Notes: a model not told the origin generated them from the letters alone. A stretch of 64,000 bases of DNA from Nocardia otitidiscaviarum NBRC 14405 (GCF_000308635.1 NZ_BAGD01000027.1:41378-105377); one strand, 5' to 3'; positions 25,623 to 34,802 are shown, counted from the first letter of the stretch. Numbers and translations: made by a program.

Positions 25623-25837
25623 GTGTGGATCTTGTCAGCATTCCCGTTGGGGCCGATGCGATTTCCATCGCGACGCTGGTCAGTTGCGTGAGTCCGGCAT
25701 GGGCGCAGCGTGATCCGCACCGGGCGATGCAGGTGCACATCGAGTGTGAGGTCGGTGTGTGCGTCACGAAATCCGTTGCGCACCAGATGTTGCGGGAGCA
25801 GGGGAAGCTGGTGCCGGATTCGGGACGGGTGCGGTGA
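25619..25837 (+). CDS. small His/Cys protein, H-x2-C-x4-C type
   Basis: This 72-aa protein has a short N-terminal strand/helix region (VDLVSIPVGADAISIATLVS) and the motif HIECEVGVCVTK, then a helix (VAHQMLREQG) and the end KLVPDSGRVR. It matches the protein at 12150-12365 in the order His, Cys pair, Lys, helix, Gly and Arg tail, so they are paralogues. The GTG start overlaps the preceding stop (GTGA); GTG 25616 and 25625 are alternatives. The Cys pair may bind a metal, but this is a guess. It is likely co-translated with its two small neighbours. Confidence 0.6.
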   Translation: MSVDLVSIPVGADAISIATLVSCVSPAWAQRDPHRAMQVHIECEVGVCVTKSVAHQMLREQGKLVPDSGRVR

Positions 25838-26013
25838 CCGGCGCGGAGTCGGCGTGGCACCGACGTGATCGGGTCGACGGCCCGATCGGGTTCCTGCATC
25901 GCGATGACGGGGTGTGGCCGGTGGGTGCGGACGGCTGGCCGGTCACCGATGCGGAGCCGGACAGCGGGGGCGACCCGGACCTCGCGCCTCGCTATGACCT
26001 CCGCCACAATTAG
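25834..26013 (+). CDS. small acidic hypothetical protein
   Basis: This 59-aa protein starts at GTG 25834, overlapping the previous stop by 4 nt. It reads MTGAESAWHRRDRVDGPIGF, then LHRDDGVWPVGADGWPVTDA and an Asp/Pro-rich end. Three Trp residues and repeated Gly-Trp-Pro-Val turns suggest a small beta structure. No family was recognised. Third gene of the coupled cassette opposite the XRE regulator; the next gene (porin) starts 91 bp on. Confidence 0.5.
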   Translation: MTGAESAWHRRDRVDGPIGFLHRDDGVWPVGADGWPVTDAEPDSGGDPDLAPRYDLRHN

Positions 26014-26103
26014 CTAGAAGATTGCTATTGGGCTGGTTGTTCTGCTTTGGTCGAACAGTCAAAAGCTCTACACGCGCAACAGTTCCGGGGTGGGTTCGCT
26101 GTG

Positions 26104-26739
26104 ATGATGAGGGTTTCCGCTGTTCCTGTGGGTTTGCTGGCTGTTGTCTTGTCGGGTGTGGGGGTGGCGTCGGCGGAGCTGGTCCACAGCCCCGATCACG
26201 TGGTCACCAAACCGACGGTGGACGGCTGGATCGCGGAAGCGTGGCTGGTGAACGTGGTGGTCAACACCGTGCCGAACCTGGCCCAATCCCCGTGGACGCG
26301 GGAGGCGTTCGTCGATGCCACCGCGATCGGCAATATCACCGGCCGGGGTTCGACCGGTGTGAAGTCGGGGGTGCTGCGCTCGGGGTTGCAGTTGGGTTGC
26401 AACACCGATGTGTCCTCGGGGTTGCAGACCGGCTCCTCGGCGTCGGTCGGCCCGAACGCCTCGGTCACCATCTCCGAACGCCCGTCGGTCGGTGTGGGTG
26501 GTAGTGCGACGGTGTCGCCGTCGATCCAGACCACGATCAAACCCGGTGCGATCACCACGATTCCGCTGTCGGAGCGGGTGCTCGAGGGTGCGGTCGGCGC
26601 GTCGGACCTGACCGGTATCCAGGTGCATGTGGACAACTGCCTGGGTCCGGTGAGTGTGCGTGTCTACGCCCAGTTCTCGATGTCGACCCATGTCGCCGAC
26701 ACCACGGTCACGGTCTACTCCGACCCGACCACCATCTGA
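26104..26739 (+). CDS. MspA family porin
   Basis: This 211-aa secreted protein begins MMRVSAVPVGLLAVVLSGVG followed by VASAELVH, a signal peptide cleaved after about residue 24. The mature part has the MspA pattern: a Trp-rich start (DGWIAEAWLVNVVVNTVPNL), the strand GVLRSGLQLGCN, SASVGPNASVTI, SIQTTIKPGAITTIPLSE and the C-terminal HVDNCLGPVSVRVYAQFSM. The two Cys residues probably form a disulfide. MspA proteins form octameric channels in the mycolic-acid outer membrane. Start codons GTG 26101, ATG 26104 and ATG 26107 are adjacent. It leads a three-gene cluster with two uncharacterised envelope proteins. Confidence 0.85.
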   Translation: MMRVSAVPVGLLAVVLSGVGVASAELVHSPDHVVTKPTVDGWIAEAWLVNVVVNTVPNLAQSPWTREAFVDATAIGNITGRGSTGVKSGVLRSGLQLGCNTDVSSGLQTGSSASVGPNASVTISERPSVGVGGSATVSPSIQTTIKPGAITTIPLSERVLEGAVGASDLTGIQVHVDNCLGPVSVRVYAQFSMSTHVADTTVTVYSDPTTI

Positions 26740-26755
26740 TCGGGCGGGACCGGAC

Positions 26756-27943
26756 ATGCGACTCGGAGATATTCTCGAACCTCAACGGCGAGGGCGCGCG
26801 GTCGCCGCCCTCACCGCCTCGGTGACGGTGGTGGCGGCCGTGATCGCGCTCAACGCCGGATCGGCGGCCGGTGAAACCCCGGCCGAACGGTGCGCGCGGG
26901 AGACCGCGGCCTACAACGCGGCGTGGGAATCGACCTGGCGGGCAAGCCATCCCGGCAACCCGGGACCTCCACCCCCGCCACCGGTACCCTACGTCTGTCA
27001 CGACCCAGGCGAACCCACCACCACGACGACCCCGCCAGCACCGACAGCACCTGGGCTGCAACCAACGCAGGCACCGGGTGACGGAGTCCAAGGCCAAGCC
27101 GGGAACGCTCCCGGCCAACTCCCACAAGGCAACGGCACCGACATCGTCGCCGGGCCCACCGCGAGCCCGGCGATGCCGCCAGCCGACCGGGCGGTGCCGA
27201 CGGATAATCCGCCTGCCAAGCCGGAACCTGACAGGACGTCACAGGAAGCTTCGCCGATCCCGGTGCGTCCGTCGTCCGCGCCCTCGTCGATATCGGGTAC
27301 TCAAAGCCTGCAGACAGTGGCCGATCGGGAAGGCCCTCCGTCAATCGACGAGGGGCCCAACGCCAATGGCTGCGCGCACTGCAAGAAGGATGAGAATGGT
27401 GCACTTCTCACAGGCGATGTCGGCGGGATGCCGGGCTTGATGAGTGGCTATGCCTACCATTGGGTTATCGACGAAGTGACCTGGGATGGCGTCGTTGCTT
27501 CACCATCCCAGGTCGGTCCACCGGCAAGCTGCTCGAGTCCTGCTGAGAAGCCCACACTGGAGTTCAGTTCGACCGCATTCGCCGGCACTGAGAGTTCTCA
27601 GAACGCCTCGCTGGCCGGAACGCTCGGCCCACTCGAGGGTGGCGGGGACTTGTCCAACTCGAAATCGGAATCGAAAGAGATCCAGTCGACACGTTCTGTC
27701 GAGATCGACTGCAAGGAATCAATCGAGGCGAATGCGCTCGAGCCGGGCAAGATACGTGTGTTCTACCAGAACTACAATAAGTACCGCTGGAAGGGGCACT
27801 GGACCTTGTATTACTGCGCTTTCGGGATCTGTAAGAAAAAGGATTCAGGACCTGCTTCGGGTGTCTACTACGCCCCCATGGCGGGATTTCAGTCCGTCGA
27901 TGTCGACGCGCCTGCGCTTCCCACTCAGAAGGGCGGCAACTAG
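26756..27943 (+). CDS. secreted Pro-rich, Cys-containing protein of unknown function
   Basis: This 395-aa protein has a basic start (MRLGDILEPQRRGRAVAALT), a hydrophobic signal or anchor (SVTVVAAVIALNAGSAAG), then about 165 residues of Pro/Thr/Ala/Gly low-complexity sequence, probably a wall-spanning stalk. The C-terminal domain (about residues 200-395) is different: it has CAHCKK, further single Cys residues and a YYCAFGICKKK pair, together with aromatic beta-like stretches (RVFYQNYNKYRWKGHWTLYY). The DNA is less GC-rich in this half. I do not recognise the domain. The 4th- to 7th-strand pattern recalls actinobacterial secreted beta proteins, but no function should be assigned. It lies 16 bp after the porin. 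Confidence 0.6.
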   Translation: MRLGDILEPQRRGRAVAALTASVTVVAAVIALNAGSAAGETPAERCARETAAYNAAWESTWRASHPGNPGPPPPPPVPYVCHDPGEPTTTTTPPAPTAPGLQPTQAPGDGVQGQAGNAPGQLPQGNGTDIVAGPTASPAMPPADRAVPTDNPPAKPEPDRTSQEASPIPVRPSSAPSSISGTQSLQTVADREGPPSIDEGPNANGCAHCKKDENGALLTGDVGGMPGLMSGYAYHWVIDEVTWDGVVASPSQVGPPASCSSPAEKPTLEFSSTAFAGTESSQNASLAGTLGPLEGGGDLSNSKSESKEIQSTRSVEIDCKESIEANALEPGKIRVFYQNYNKYRWKGHWTLYYCAFGICKKKDSGPASGVYYAPMAGFQSVDVDAPALPTQKGGN

Positions 27944-28471
27944 ATGAGCAAGCCACGGAATCTCACGTCGCACCGTCGTATCGTTAGAACCGCCGGTATC
28001 GTTGCCGGTGTCATCGTGCTGGTGGTTACGACGGCTTATGTGTCGGTTCAGTGGATTCGGTTGACAGAGCCCGCCGCTCCGGGCGCATCGGTTACGTGGA
28101 CGACGGCACCCGATCGGCCCGCCCATAGTGTGATGTTCGATGACCTTCTTGGCAAGCAGCTGTCGGATGTCGAACGGCTGCTCGGCATTTCAACCGGCAA
28201 GATCACCCTCACTCTCGCGGGGCCTCCGGTGGTGGTCGCTGTGCCTGACGATGGGGCAACCGACGGGCTCCCCCCTGATCAACTGACCGCCACAGCCATT
28301 TGCGCCAGCCCGGAGAAATCCCCGCCGCAGACCATATATATCGGTGTCACACCCACGACGCGCTACGACCAGGACGTAAGCCGCCAGTCGCCCGCTCACC
28401 TGTCGCGCCTCGCGGAACTCACGGGCTGTGACCCGAAGGGATTTGTCGGGGTAGCTGTCTATGACAGTTGA
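27944..28471 (+). CDS. single-pass membrane protein with extracytoplasmic domain, unknown
   Basis: This 175-aa protein has a basic N-terminus (MSKPRNLTSHRRIVRTAG), one membrane helix (IVAGVIVLVVTTAYVSVQWI) and an outside domain of about 130 residues with two Cys (AICASPEK, TGCDPKG) that could pair. It starts the base after the stop of the preceding gene (TAGATG), so the two are surely co-expressed. The base composition stays lower in GC than the flanking housekeeping genes. No family was recognised. Together with the porin and the Pro-rich protein it forms an envelope cassette. Confidence 0.6.
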   Translation: MSKPRNLTSHRRIVRTAGIVAGVIVLVVTTAYVSVQWIRLTEPAAPGASVTWTTAPDRPAHSVMFDDLLGKQLSDVERLLGISTGKITLTLAGPPVVVAVPDDGATDGLPPDQLTATAICASPEKSPPQTIYIGVTPTTRYDQDVSRQSPAHLSRLAELTGCDPKGFVGVAVYDS

Positions 28472-28833
28472 TCCGGTGCCAGCGCTGCACGGTAGGCACG
28501 AGCCGAAATGGGTTCAGCTCGACTGGTCGATTCTCATCGTGCAGTCCCTCGGGTGTCGTCCACGGATAATGAAACGGGCATGGGTGGCATGGTCGATATG
28601 ACACGAATTCGGGTGCTGGTCACGGTGGCCAGGTGGGTCGCCAGGACACCGCGATTCCGATCAAGGTTCCGACCTCGCGATAGGAGGGGCGCCTGGCCGA
28701 TGTGTATTGCGGTACCGGGAGACTCGGTAGTGACTCGGATACGCCATAGATGGTGGATTGAGACATTTGAAGATGGCTGATTCAGATGTCGTCTTCTGTT
28801 CTGTGGCAATGTGTTTCGCGGTAGAATAGGGGC
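28472..28833 (+). promoter_or_regulatory. gene-free, lower-GC stretch ending in the HNH gene promoter
   Basis: No convincing gene was seen in this 362-bp stretch. A promoter fits at its end: TTCTGT (28799-28804), a 17-bp spacer and TAGAAT (28822-28827). Initiation 7 nt later falls on the A of the HNH gene's ATG, so that message should be leaderless. Confidence 0.5.
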
Positions 28834-30300
28834 ATGAATTCGGAGGGGGAAATCCAGCAGCGTGATCCCGCGCTCGCCATGTTGGCGACCGCGATCGACG
28901 CGCTGTTGGCCGAGGACCTGACCGGATTCACCGACACCGCATTCGCTGCCCGCGTGCAAGGACTGGAGGCGTGTCGCCGTCGCCTCGAGACGGTCGGGCA
29001 TCGGCACGTGGTCGAGATCAACGACCGCCGGTTGTGGACCACCACCGGATCGGTGGGGTTGTACCGGTACCTGGTGGAAACCCTGCGGCTAGCGAAGGCC
29101 GACGCCGTCGCCCGAGTGAAGGGTGCCGCGCACCTGGGAGTGATGACCAGCGCCTACGGGGAGAAGTGCGAACCCCGCCTGCCGCATACAGCCGCCGCGC
29201 AAGCCGAGGGGGTGATCTCCGGAGATCATGCGCGGGCGGTGATGCGGGTGATGGACCGCATCCCCGACGCGGTCGACACCGAACACCGCGCGATCGCCGA
29301 GGAACACCTCGCCGACGCCGCGCGGGCCGGGACGCCGGAGATGGTGGGCAAGGTCGGCGACCGCATCCTGGGCTACCTCGACCCCGACGGAACACTCACC
29401 ACCGACAAGGATCGCGCCCGCCTGCGGGCGGCGACGTTCGGGGAACAACGCCTGGACGGGATGAGCCCGTTCCAGGGCTGTTTCGATCCGGAACTGCGGG
29501 CGATGCTCGATACCGTGTTCGCGAAGTGGGCGCGGCCGGGTATGTGCATGTCCGACGACCCCGACAGCCCTCAACTCGGCGTGCACGACCCTGAGGGGTT
29601 CGACCCGAACCGGTTGGCGGCGGCGGTCGGGCGAGATGGGCGTACTCCGGCGCAGCGGCGCCACGACGCGTTGAAAGCGTTCCTGTCCGCCAGTGGCCCG
29701 GACAAGCTCGGTGCGCATCGTGGCCTGCCGGTGTCGATCGTGTTGACGATGTCGGTCACCGACCTGCTGGGCGGTGCGGGGGTGGCGCGGGCGGCGTCGG
29801 GGACGACGATCCCGGTGCGGGAGGCGTGGCGGATGGCGCAGGGCTCTATTCCGCTGTTGCTGCTCTTCGACGAAACCGCGGGAAAGCCCCTGTATTTGGG
29901 GGAGGGTGCGAGGATCGCGTCGCCGTGGCAGCGGTTGGCCGCCATCGCTCGTGACCGTGGCTGCACCCACCCGGACTGTTCGGCTCCGGCGACGATGTGC
30001 GCGATGCATCACCTGATCCCGTGGGCCGCGCACGGACCGACCGATATCGACAACCTCACCCTGGTGTGCGATGCCCATCATGCGCAGATCGCCGCGGACC
30101 CGGATGATCCGAGCGGGTGGGCCACGCACCGCGTCCCGCCCGGTGGCGCGGATGCGGGGCGGACGGCGTTCTGCCCGCCGACCTCGGTGGATCCGCATCG
30201 CCGACCGCGGGTGAATCGGTTCCATCACCCCGAACAGGTACTCGCCGAGAGCGTGAAACGCCGCCGCGCCCGACTGCTCTCCCACCGCGCTCGGGAGTAG
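28834..30300 (+). CDS. HNH endonuclease with DUF222 (13E12 repeat family)
   Basis: This 488-aa protein has a long N-terminal DUF222 region (about residues 15-330: RVQGLEACRRRLETVGHRHV, GSVGLYRYLVETLRLAKADA, GVISGDHARAVMRVMDRIP) and a C-terminal HNH nuclease motif (CTHPDCSAPATMCAMHHLIP, then GPTDIDNLTLVCDAHH) with Cys and His ligands intact. These proteins are multi-copy in mycolic-acid actinomycetes, where the M. tuberculosis copies are called REP13E12; their role is not established. The gene stands alone beside the accessory envelope cassette. No flanking repeats were found, so active mobility is not supported. Confidence 0.85.
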   Translation: MNSEGEIQQRDPALAMLATAIDALLAEDLTGFTDTAFAARVQGLEACRRRLETVGHRHVVEINDRRLWTTTGSVGLYRYLVETLRLAKADAVARVKGAAHLGVMTSAYGEKCEPRLPHTAAAQAEGVISGDHARAVMRVMDRIPDAVDTEHRAIAEEHLADAARAGTPEMVGKVGDRILGYLDPDGTLTTDKDRARLRAATFGEQRLDGMSPFQGCFDPELRAMLDTVFAKWARPGMCMSDDPDSPQLGVHDPEGFDPNRLAAAVGRDGRTPAQRRHDALKAFLSASGPDKLGAHRGLPVSIVLTMSVTDLLGGAGVARAASGTTIPVREAWRMAQGSIPLLLLFDETAGKPLYLGEGARIASPWQRLAAIARDRGCTHPDCSAPATMCAMHHLIPWAAHGPTDIDNLTLVCDAHHAQIAADPDDPSGWATHRVPPGGADAGRTAFCPPTSVDPHRRPRVNRFHHPEQVLAESVKRRRARLLSHRARE

Positions 30301-30608
30301 ATTTCGTCTTCCGATCCCGCATAACAAACGGAAATCGGTGGCGGCCCGCGCGGAAGATCGTGTGCCGCGCAGGAGAATTCGCCGTGAGTGTGGATGGACG
30401 ATCGCGACGGCATGGGCCTGTGGCAAGACGGAGGGCGCCCCCTGCCCGGGTGGTACGGCGCTCGGCGGACCTCCTCCGGCAGACCACCGCCTGGCAGACC
30501 ACTGCCCGGCAGCCCACCGTCCGGAAGACCGGCCCGAACTGTTGCGTTCGTGACCTGTCGCAGCTCCCAGCAAGGGGATGCGCGCCGCACACGTCAGCCC
30601 TGATGACA
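30301..30608. other. intergenic stretch without a supported gene
   Basis: This stretch of 308 bp lies between two convergent genes. It holds an open frame (30388-30603) rich in Gly/Arg/Pro built from imperfect 15-bp repeats around 30480-30530 (GRPPPGRPLPG-like). There is no ribosome site and no similarity to a known family, so no gene is called. Confidence 0.4.
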
Positions 30609-31949
30609 TCAGCTCTGATGAGCCGAGGCATCTCCGCCGAGTCGCCGCACCCGCTCCGGGTGGTAGGTGAGCACCGCGACCACGAAGATCGCGAAGGTCA
30701 GCAGCACGTAGCTGCTGCCGATGATCTGCTCCCACCAGGACCAGGCGAGTTCGCGGTCACTGTCGTGCGGCAGCACCCACTGGGGTCCGATGGCGAACAG
30801 GACCGTCGCCAGGGCGACCGTGCCGACGAACCGGGGGTTGCGGCGGCCGCGGAGGATGGCGTCGATGGCGATCACCAGGGTGGGGGCGATCCAGACCCAG
30901 TGGTGGGACCAGGAGACCGGGGAAACCAGCAGGACCGCACCGGCGTTCACCATCAGGGCGGTGACCGGGTGGCCCGCGTCGATGAGGCGCTTCATCCAGA
31001 TGGCGGCCAGGGCTACCGCGATCACCGACAGGGTGAGCCAGATGGCGGTGGCGGTGGAGTCGGAGACGCCGAGGCGGAAGGCGAAACCCTTCAGGGATTG
31101 GTTGCCCGCGAAATGCGGGGGACCGATGCGGCCGGTGTCGGACAGGGTGTGGAACCAGTACTGCACCGATTCGTGCCAGAAGAAGACGAACATCAGGCCG
31201 ACCGCGGTGATGGTCGAAACCACCAGGGTGATGGGCGATTTCCAGTCACCGCGCGGTAGGTAGCGCCGCCAGCCCGCCGCGTCGGGCCAGCCGCCGCGCG
31301 GGGGGAAGTCCAGACACAGCAGGAAGAACAGGAGATAGGCGGCGGGGGTGAGCTTCACCGACACCGCGATGCCGATCAGCATGCCACGCGGCCAGAAAGG
31401 CTTGCGCACCAGGCAATCCAGGGCGATGGCGGCCATCAGCACCAGATTGATCTGGCCGAAACCGTAGGTCTGGCGAATCGGCTCCAGCCATTGCAGGATC
31501 GCCACCGCGCCGATGACGAGTGCCAGCCGCGTCGGCCGGTCCATGGCCGGACGCACGCGCTCCAGCACGATCCACAGGGTCACGCCCAGCGCGGTGATCG
31601 AGGTCGCCAGCACCAGCACCTCCGCCACCGACAGCGGCATGAGGGCCAGCGGTGCGAAGAACAGCGCGGCCAGCGGGGGATAGGTGAACGGCAGGCCGAT
31701 CCCGAACACCTCCGGCATGGGGCCGTACAGCTCACCGCCGTCCATCCACACCCGGGGGCCGTTGCGGTACACCTGGAGATCGATGTAGCCGTGCCAGATC
31801 TTCCCGAAATGACTGATGAGCGCCGATATGACGAACAGGGCGACCGCGATCGCCAGCAGGCGGACCTGACGGTGAGACAAACCCGTGGGCCCCCCATGCG
31901 TCGTCGCAGGCTTCTCGGTCGGATCCGCGACCCCGGATCGATCGTTCAC
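30609..31949 (-). CDS. GT87-type polyprenyl-phosphate-mannose-dependent glycosyltransferase
   Basis: This 446-aa polytopic membrane protein has roughly ten hydrophobic helices. It shows the GT87/DUF2029 pattern: IDLQVYRNGPRVWMDGGELY in the first outer loop with the catalytic-type Asp, then GLPFTYPPLAALFFAPLAL and LEPIRQTYGFGQINLVLMAA. Related mycobacterial enzymes add mannose branches to lipomannan, lipoarabinomannan or phosphatidylinositol mannosides on the outer face of the membrane. The exact acceptor is unknown. GTG 31949 is preceded by TAGTCT at 6 nt on the minus strand (leaderless). It is divergent from purL. Confidence 0.8.
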   Translation of the reverse strand: MNDRSGVADPTEKPATTHGGPTGLSHRQVRLLAIAVALFVISALISHFGKIWHGYIDLQVYRNGPRVWMDGGELYGPMPEVFGIGLPFTYPPLAALFFAPLALMPLSVAEVLVLATSITALGVTLWIVLERVRPAMDRPTRLALVIGAVAILQWLEPIRQTYGFGQINLVLMAAIALDCLVRKPFWPRGMLIGIAVSVKLTPAAYLLFFLLCLDFPPRGGWPDAAGWRRYLPRGDWKSPITLVVSTITAVGLMFVFFWHESVQYWFHTLSDTGRIGPPHFAGNQSLKGFAFRLGVSDSTATAIWLTLSVIAVALAAIWMKRLIDAGHPVTALMVNAGAVLLVSPVSWSHHWVWIAPTLVIAIDAILRGRRNPRFVGTVALATVLFAIGPQWVLPHDSDRELAWSWWEQIIGSSYVLLTFAIFVVAVLTYHPERVRRLGGDASAHQS

Positions 31950-32068
31950 CGGGACAGACTAGCGGGTGTGCATAACCGTTCCGCCGCAGAACCCCCGGCA
32001 GCCCGGCCGTCAAACGAGAGACGCGTCACATCGGCCACCCGGGGCGGCATCGCGGGCAACCCGGCAGG

Positions 32069-32096
32069 TTGGGGTGGGTTTGCCGGGCATTAGACT
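32069..32096 (+). promoter_or_regulatory. purL promoter
   Basis: TTGGGG (32069-32074), a 16-bp spacer and TAGACT (32091-32096). Initiation near 32103 leaves a leader of about 65 nt before GTG 32169. Confidence 0.45.
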
Positions 32097-32168
32097 TCGG
32101 GGCGAATCCCGCCGTATCCAGCTTGCCGGTCGCTGTCTCGTTCCGGCCGAAAGGACTCTGGTATTCCC

Positions 32169-34466
32169 GTGACCAACCACGTCGATACCGTCAGCGCCGC
32201 CGCGGCCAGCCCGGAACAGCCGCAGCCCTACAAGGAACTCGGCCTCAAGGACGACGAGTACGCCCGCATCAAGGAGATCCTCGGCCGCCGCCCGACGGAT
32301 GCCGAGCTGGCCATGTACTCGGTGATGTGGTCCGAGCACTGCTCCTACAAGTCCTCCAAGGTGCACCTGCGCTACTTCGGCCAGACCACCACCGACGAGA
32401 TGCGCGCCGCCATGCTGGCCGGAATCGGCGAGAACGCGGGCGTGGTGGACATCGGCGAGGGCTGGGCGGTCACCTTCAAGGTGGAATCGCACAACCACCC
32501 GTCCTATGTCGAGCCCTATCAGGGCGCGGCCACCGGCGTCGGCGGCATCGTCCGCGACATCATGGCCATGGGCGCGCGCCCGATCGCCGTCATGGACCAG
32601 CTGCGCTTCGGCGCGGCCGATCACCCCGACACCCGGCGCGTGGTGGACGGCGTGGTGCGCGGTGTCGGCGGCTACGGCAACTCCCTCGGCCTGCCGAATG
32701 TGGGCGGCGAGACCGTCTTCGACCCCTCCTACCAGGGCAACCCGCTGGTCAACGCGCTGTGCGCGGGCGTCATGCGGGTGGAGGACCTGCATCTGGCGTT
32801 CGCCTCCGGCCAGGGCAACAAGATCATCCTCTTCGGTGCGCGCACCGGCCTCGACGGCATCGGCGGCGTCTCCGTGCTCGCCTCCGACACCTTCTCCGGC
32901 GACGAGTCCGGCGCGGGCCGCAAGAAGCTGCCCAGCGTCCAGGTCGGCGACCCCTTCACCGAGAAGGTGCTCATCGAGTGCTGCCTCGAGCTGTACGCCG
33001 CCGACCTCGTCGTCGGTATCCAGGACCTCGGCGGAGCCGGGCTGTCCTGCGCCACCTCCGAACTCGCCGCCGCCGGTGACGGCGGTATGCACATCGAACT
33101 CGACAAGGTGCCGCTGCGCGCCGCCAACATGACGCCCGCCGAAATCCTGTCCTCGGAATCGCAGGAGCGCATGTGCGCGGTCGTCGCCCCGGAAAACGTG
33201 GACGCCTTCATGGCGGTCTGCAAGAAGTGGGACGTCATCGCCACCGTCATCGGTGAGGTCACCGACGGCGACCGGCTCGTCATCACCTACGACGGCGAGA
33301 CCGTGGTGGACGTGCCGCCGCGCACCGTCGCCCACGAGGGCCCGGTGTACGAGCGCCCGGTGCAGCGCCCCGACTCGCAGGACGCGCTCATCGCCGACAC
33401 CCCGGACAAGCTGAACCGGCCGAAGACCGGTGAGGAACTGCGCGCCACCCTGCTGAAGCTGCTGGCCAGCCCGCAGCTGTGCTCCCGCAAGTGGATCACC
33501 GAGCAGTACGACCGGTACGTGCGCGGCAACACCGTGCTCGCCGAGCACGCCGACGCCGGTGTCATCCGCATCGACGAGGAAACCGGCCGCGGCATCGCCC
33601 TGGCCACCGACGCGTCGGGCCGCTACACCAAGCTCGACCCGTACACCGGCGCGCAGCTGGCGTTGGCCGAGGCCTTCCGCAATGTCGCCACCACCGGTGC
33701 CACCCCGAAGGCCGTCACCAACTGCCTCAACTTCGGCTCCCCGGAGGATCCGGGCGTCATGTGGCAGTTCCAGCAGGCCGTGCGCGGTCTCGCGGACGGC
33801 TGTGTGGCCCTGGGCATTCCGGTCACCGGAGGCAATGTGTCCTTCTACAACCAGACCGGGCAGACCGCCATCCTGCCGACGCCGGTGGTCGGCGTGCTCG
33901 GCGTCATCGACGACGTGCACCGCCGCATTCCCACCGGCCTCGGCCTGGAACCGGGCGAGACCCTGATCCTGCTCGGCGAGACCCGCGACGAATTCGGCGG
34001 CTCCATCTGGGCGCAGGTCGAACACGACCACCTCGGCGGCGAACCCCCGAAGGTCGACTTCGCGCGCGAGCAACTGCTCGCCGAAATCCTCACCGCCGGA
34101 TCCCGCGACGGCATGATCAGCGCCGCGCACGACCTGTCCGAGGGCGGTCTCGCCCAGACCGTGGTCGAAGCCGCGCTGGCGGGCGAAACCGGGTGCCGCA
34201 TCCTGCTGCCCGAGGACGCCGACCCGTTCGTCACCCTCTTCTCGGAGTCGGCCGGACGCGTCCTGGTCGCCGTGCCGCGCACCGAGGAGACCCGCTTCAC
34301 CAAGATGTGCGACGCCCGCGGGCTGCCGTGGACGCGCATCGGCGTGGTCGATCAGGGCTCCGACTCGGTCGAGGTGCAGGGACAGTTCACCGTCACGCTC
34401 GACGAACTGCGCACCACCTTCGAGGGCACCCTGCCCGCGCTGTTCGGCGGAGCCGTCGAACACTGA
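32169..34466 (+). CDS. purL: phosphoribosylformylglycinamidine synthase subunit PurL
   Basis: This 765-aa small-type PurL is the ATP-dependent synthase of the three-part FGAM complex with PurS and PurQ (19.3-20.2 kb). It has [20 protein letters not shown], the [20 protein letters not shown] nucleotide loop with its catalytic His, and the two AIRS-like halves, each with a Gly-rich turn ([25 protein letters not shown]). Length and residues are complete. GTG 32169 was chosen because it precedes the conserved part by about 45 residues, as in actinobacterial homologues, and follows the promoter at 32069. A strong hairpin ends the transcript. Confidence 0.95.
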   Translation: MTNHVDTVSAAAASPEQPQPYKELGLKDDEYARIKEILGRRPTDAELAMYSVMWSEHCSYKSSKVHLRYFGQTTTDEMRAAMLAGIGENAGVVDIGEGWAVTFKVESHNHPSYVEPYQGAATGVGGIVRDIMAMGARPIAVMDQLRFGAADHPDTRRVVDGVVRGVGGYGNSLGLPNVGGETVFDPSYQGNPLVNALCAGVMRVEDLHLAFASGQGNKIILFGARTGLDGIGGVSVLASDTFSGDESGAGRKKLPSVQVGDPFTEKVLIECCLELYAADLVVGIQDLGGAGLSCATSELAAAGDGGMHIELDKVPLRAANMTPAEILSSESQERMCAVVAPENVDAFMAVCKKWDVIATVIGEVTDGDRLVITYDGETVVDVPPRTVAHEGPVYERPVQRPDSQDALIADTPDKLNRPKTGEELRATLLKLLASPQLCSRKWITEQYDRYVRGNTVLAEHADAGVIRIDEETGRGIALATDASGRYTKLDPYTGAQLALAEAFRNVATTGATPKAVTNCLNFGSPEDPGVMWQFQQAVRGLADGCVALGIPVTGGNVSFYNQTGQTAILPTPVVGVLGVIDDVHRRIPTGLGLEPGETLILLGETRDEFGGSIWAQVEHDHLGGEPPKVDFAREQLLAEILTAGSRDGMISAAHDLSEGGLAQTVVEAALAGETGCRILLPEDADPFVTLFSESAGRVLVAVPRTEETRFTKMCDARGLPWTRIGVVDQGSDSVEVQGQFTVTLDELRTTFEGTLPALFGGAVEH

Positions 34467-34474
34467 CAGCGAGA

Positions 34475-34508
34475 CGCCCCGCCCGGACCCCTCGTTCCGG
34501 GCGGGGCG
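34475..34508. terminator. terminator hairpin after purL
   Basis: CGCCCCGCCCGGA (34475-34487) pairs perfectly with TCCGGGCGGGGCG (34496-34508) over 13 bp with an 8-nt loop, between convergent purL and the YiaA/B-domain gene. It can serve both strands. Confidence 0.8.
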
Positions 34509-34511
34509 CTG

Positions 34512-34802
34512 TCATGCCACCTTGAACGGATCGTGTTCGGCCATCAGCTTTTCCAGCCGGGCCTCGTCGATACGGCTGTGCACCCGCGACGCCTCGTGCT
34601 GATCTCGAACCACCTTCGCGAGAGTGAAGGAGCTGCTGACCAGAAACAACAGCGACATCACCAGGAACCCGCGCTGCCAGATGTCCAGCGGCAGATAGAG
34701 GATGCCGATAATGCTGGCGGAGAAGGAGATTCCGAACGCGATGGCGGCTTGGGCGAGAAATGCCGTGGTGCTCTTGCTCTGTGCGTTGGGAGTATTGCTC
34801 AT
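34512..34802 (-). CDS. YiaA/YiaB two-helix-domain inner membrane protein
   Basis: This 96-aa protein has two membrane helices (FLAQAAIAFGISFSASIIGI and RGFLVMSLLFLVSSSFTLAK) joined by YLPLDIWQ, the YiaAB pattern, and a charged C-terminal tail (RVHSRIDEARLEKLMAEHDP). Such proteins are widespread, short and of unknown function. It stands alone, convergent to purL and divergent from the next gene. The start at ATG 34802 gives the usual Ser/Thr-rich N-terminus. Confidence 0.8.
   Translation of the reverse strand: MSNTPNAQSKSTTAFLAQAAIAFGISFSASIIGILYLPLDIWQRGFLVMSLLFLVSSSFTLAKVVRDQHEASRVHSRIDEARLEKLMAEHDPFKVA

Noticed and set aside
28508..28780. 90-codon ORF before the HNH gene
   Set aside because: Arg-rich, no ribosome site, no similarity; the region is better explained as gene-free with a promoter at its end.
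28834..30300. Active mobile element (REP13E12)
   Set aside because: Only the HNH/DUF222 gene is present; no inverted or direct repeats or integrase were found around it.
32010..34463. Open frame of 817 codons opposite purL
   Set aside because: Antisense shadow of purL with the typical Asp/His/Gly/Val-rich composition and no motif.
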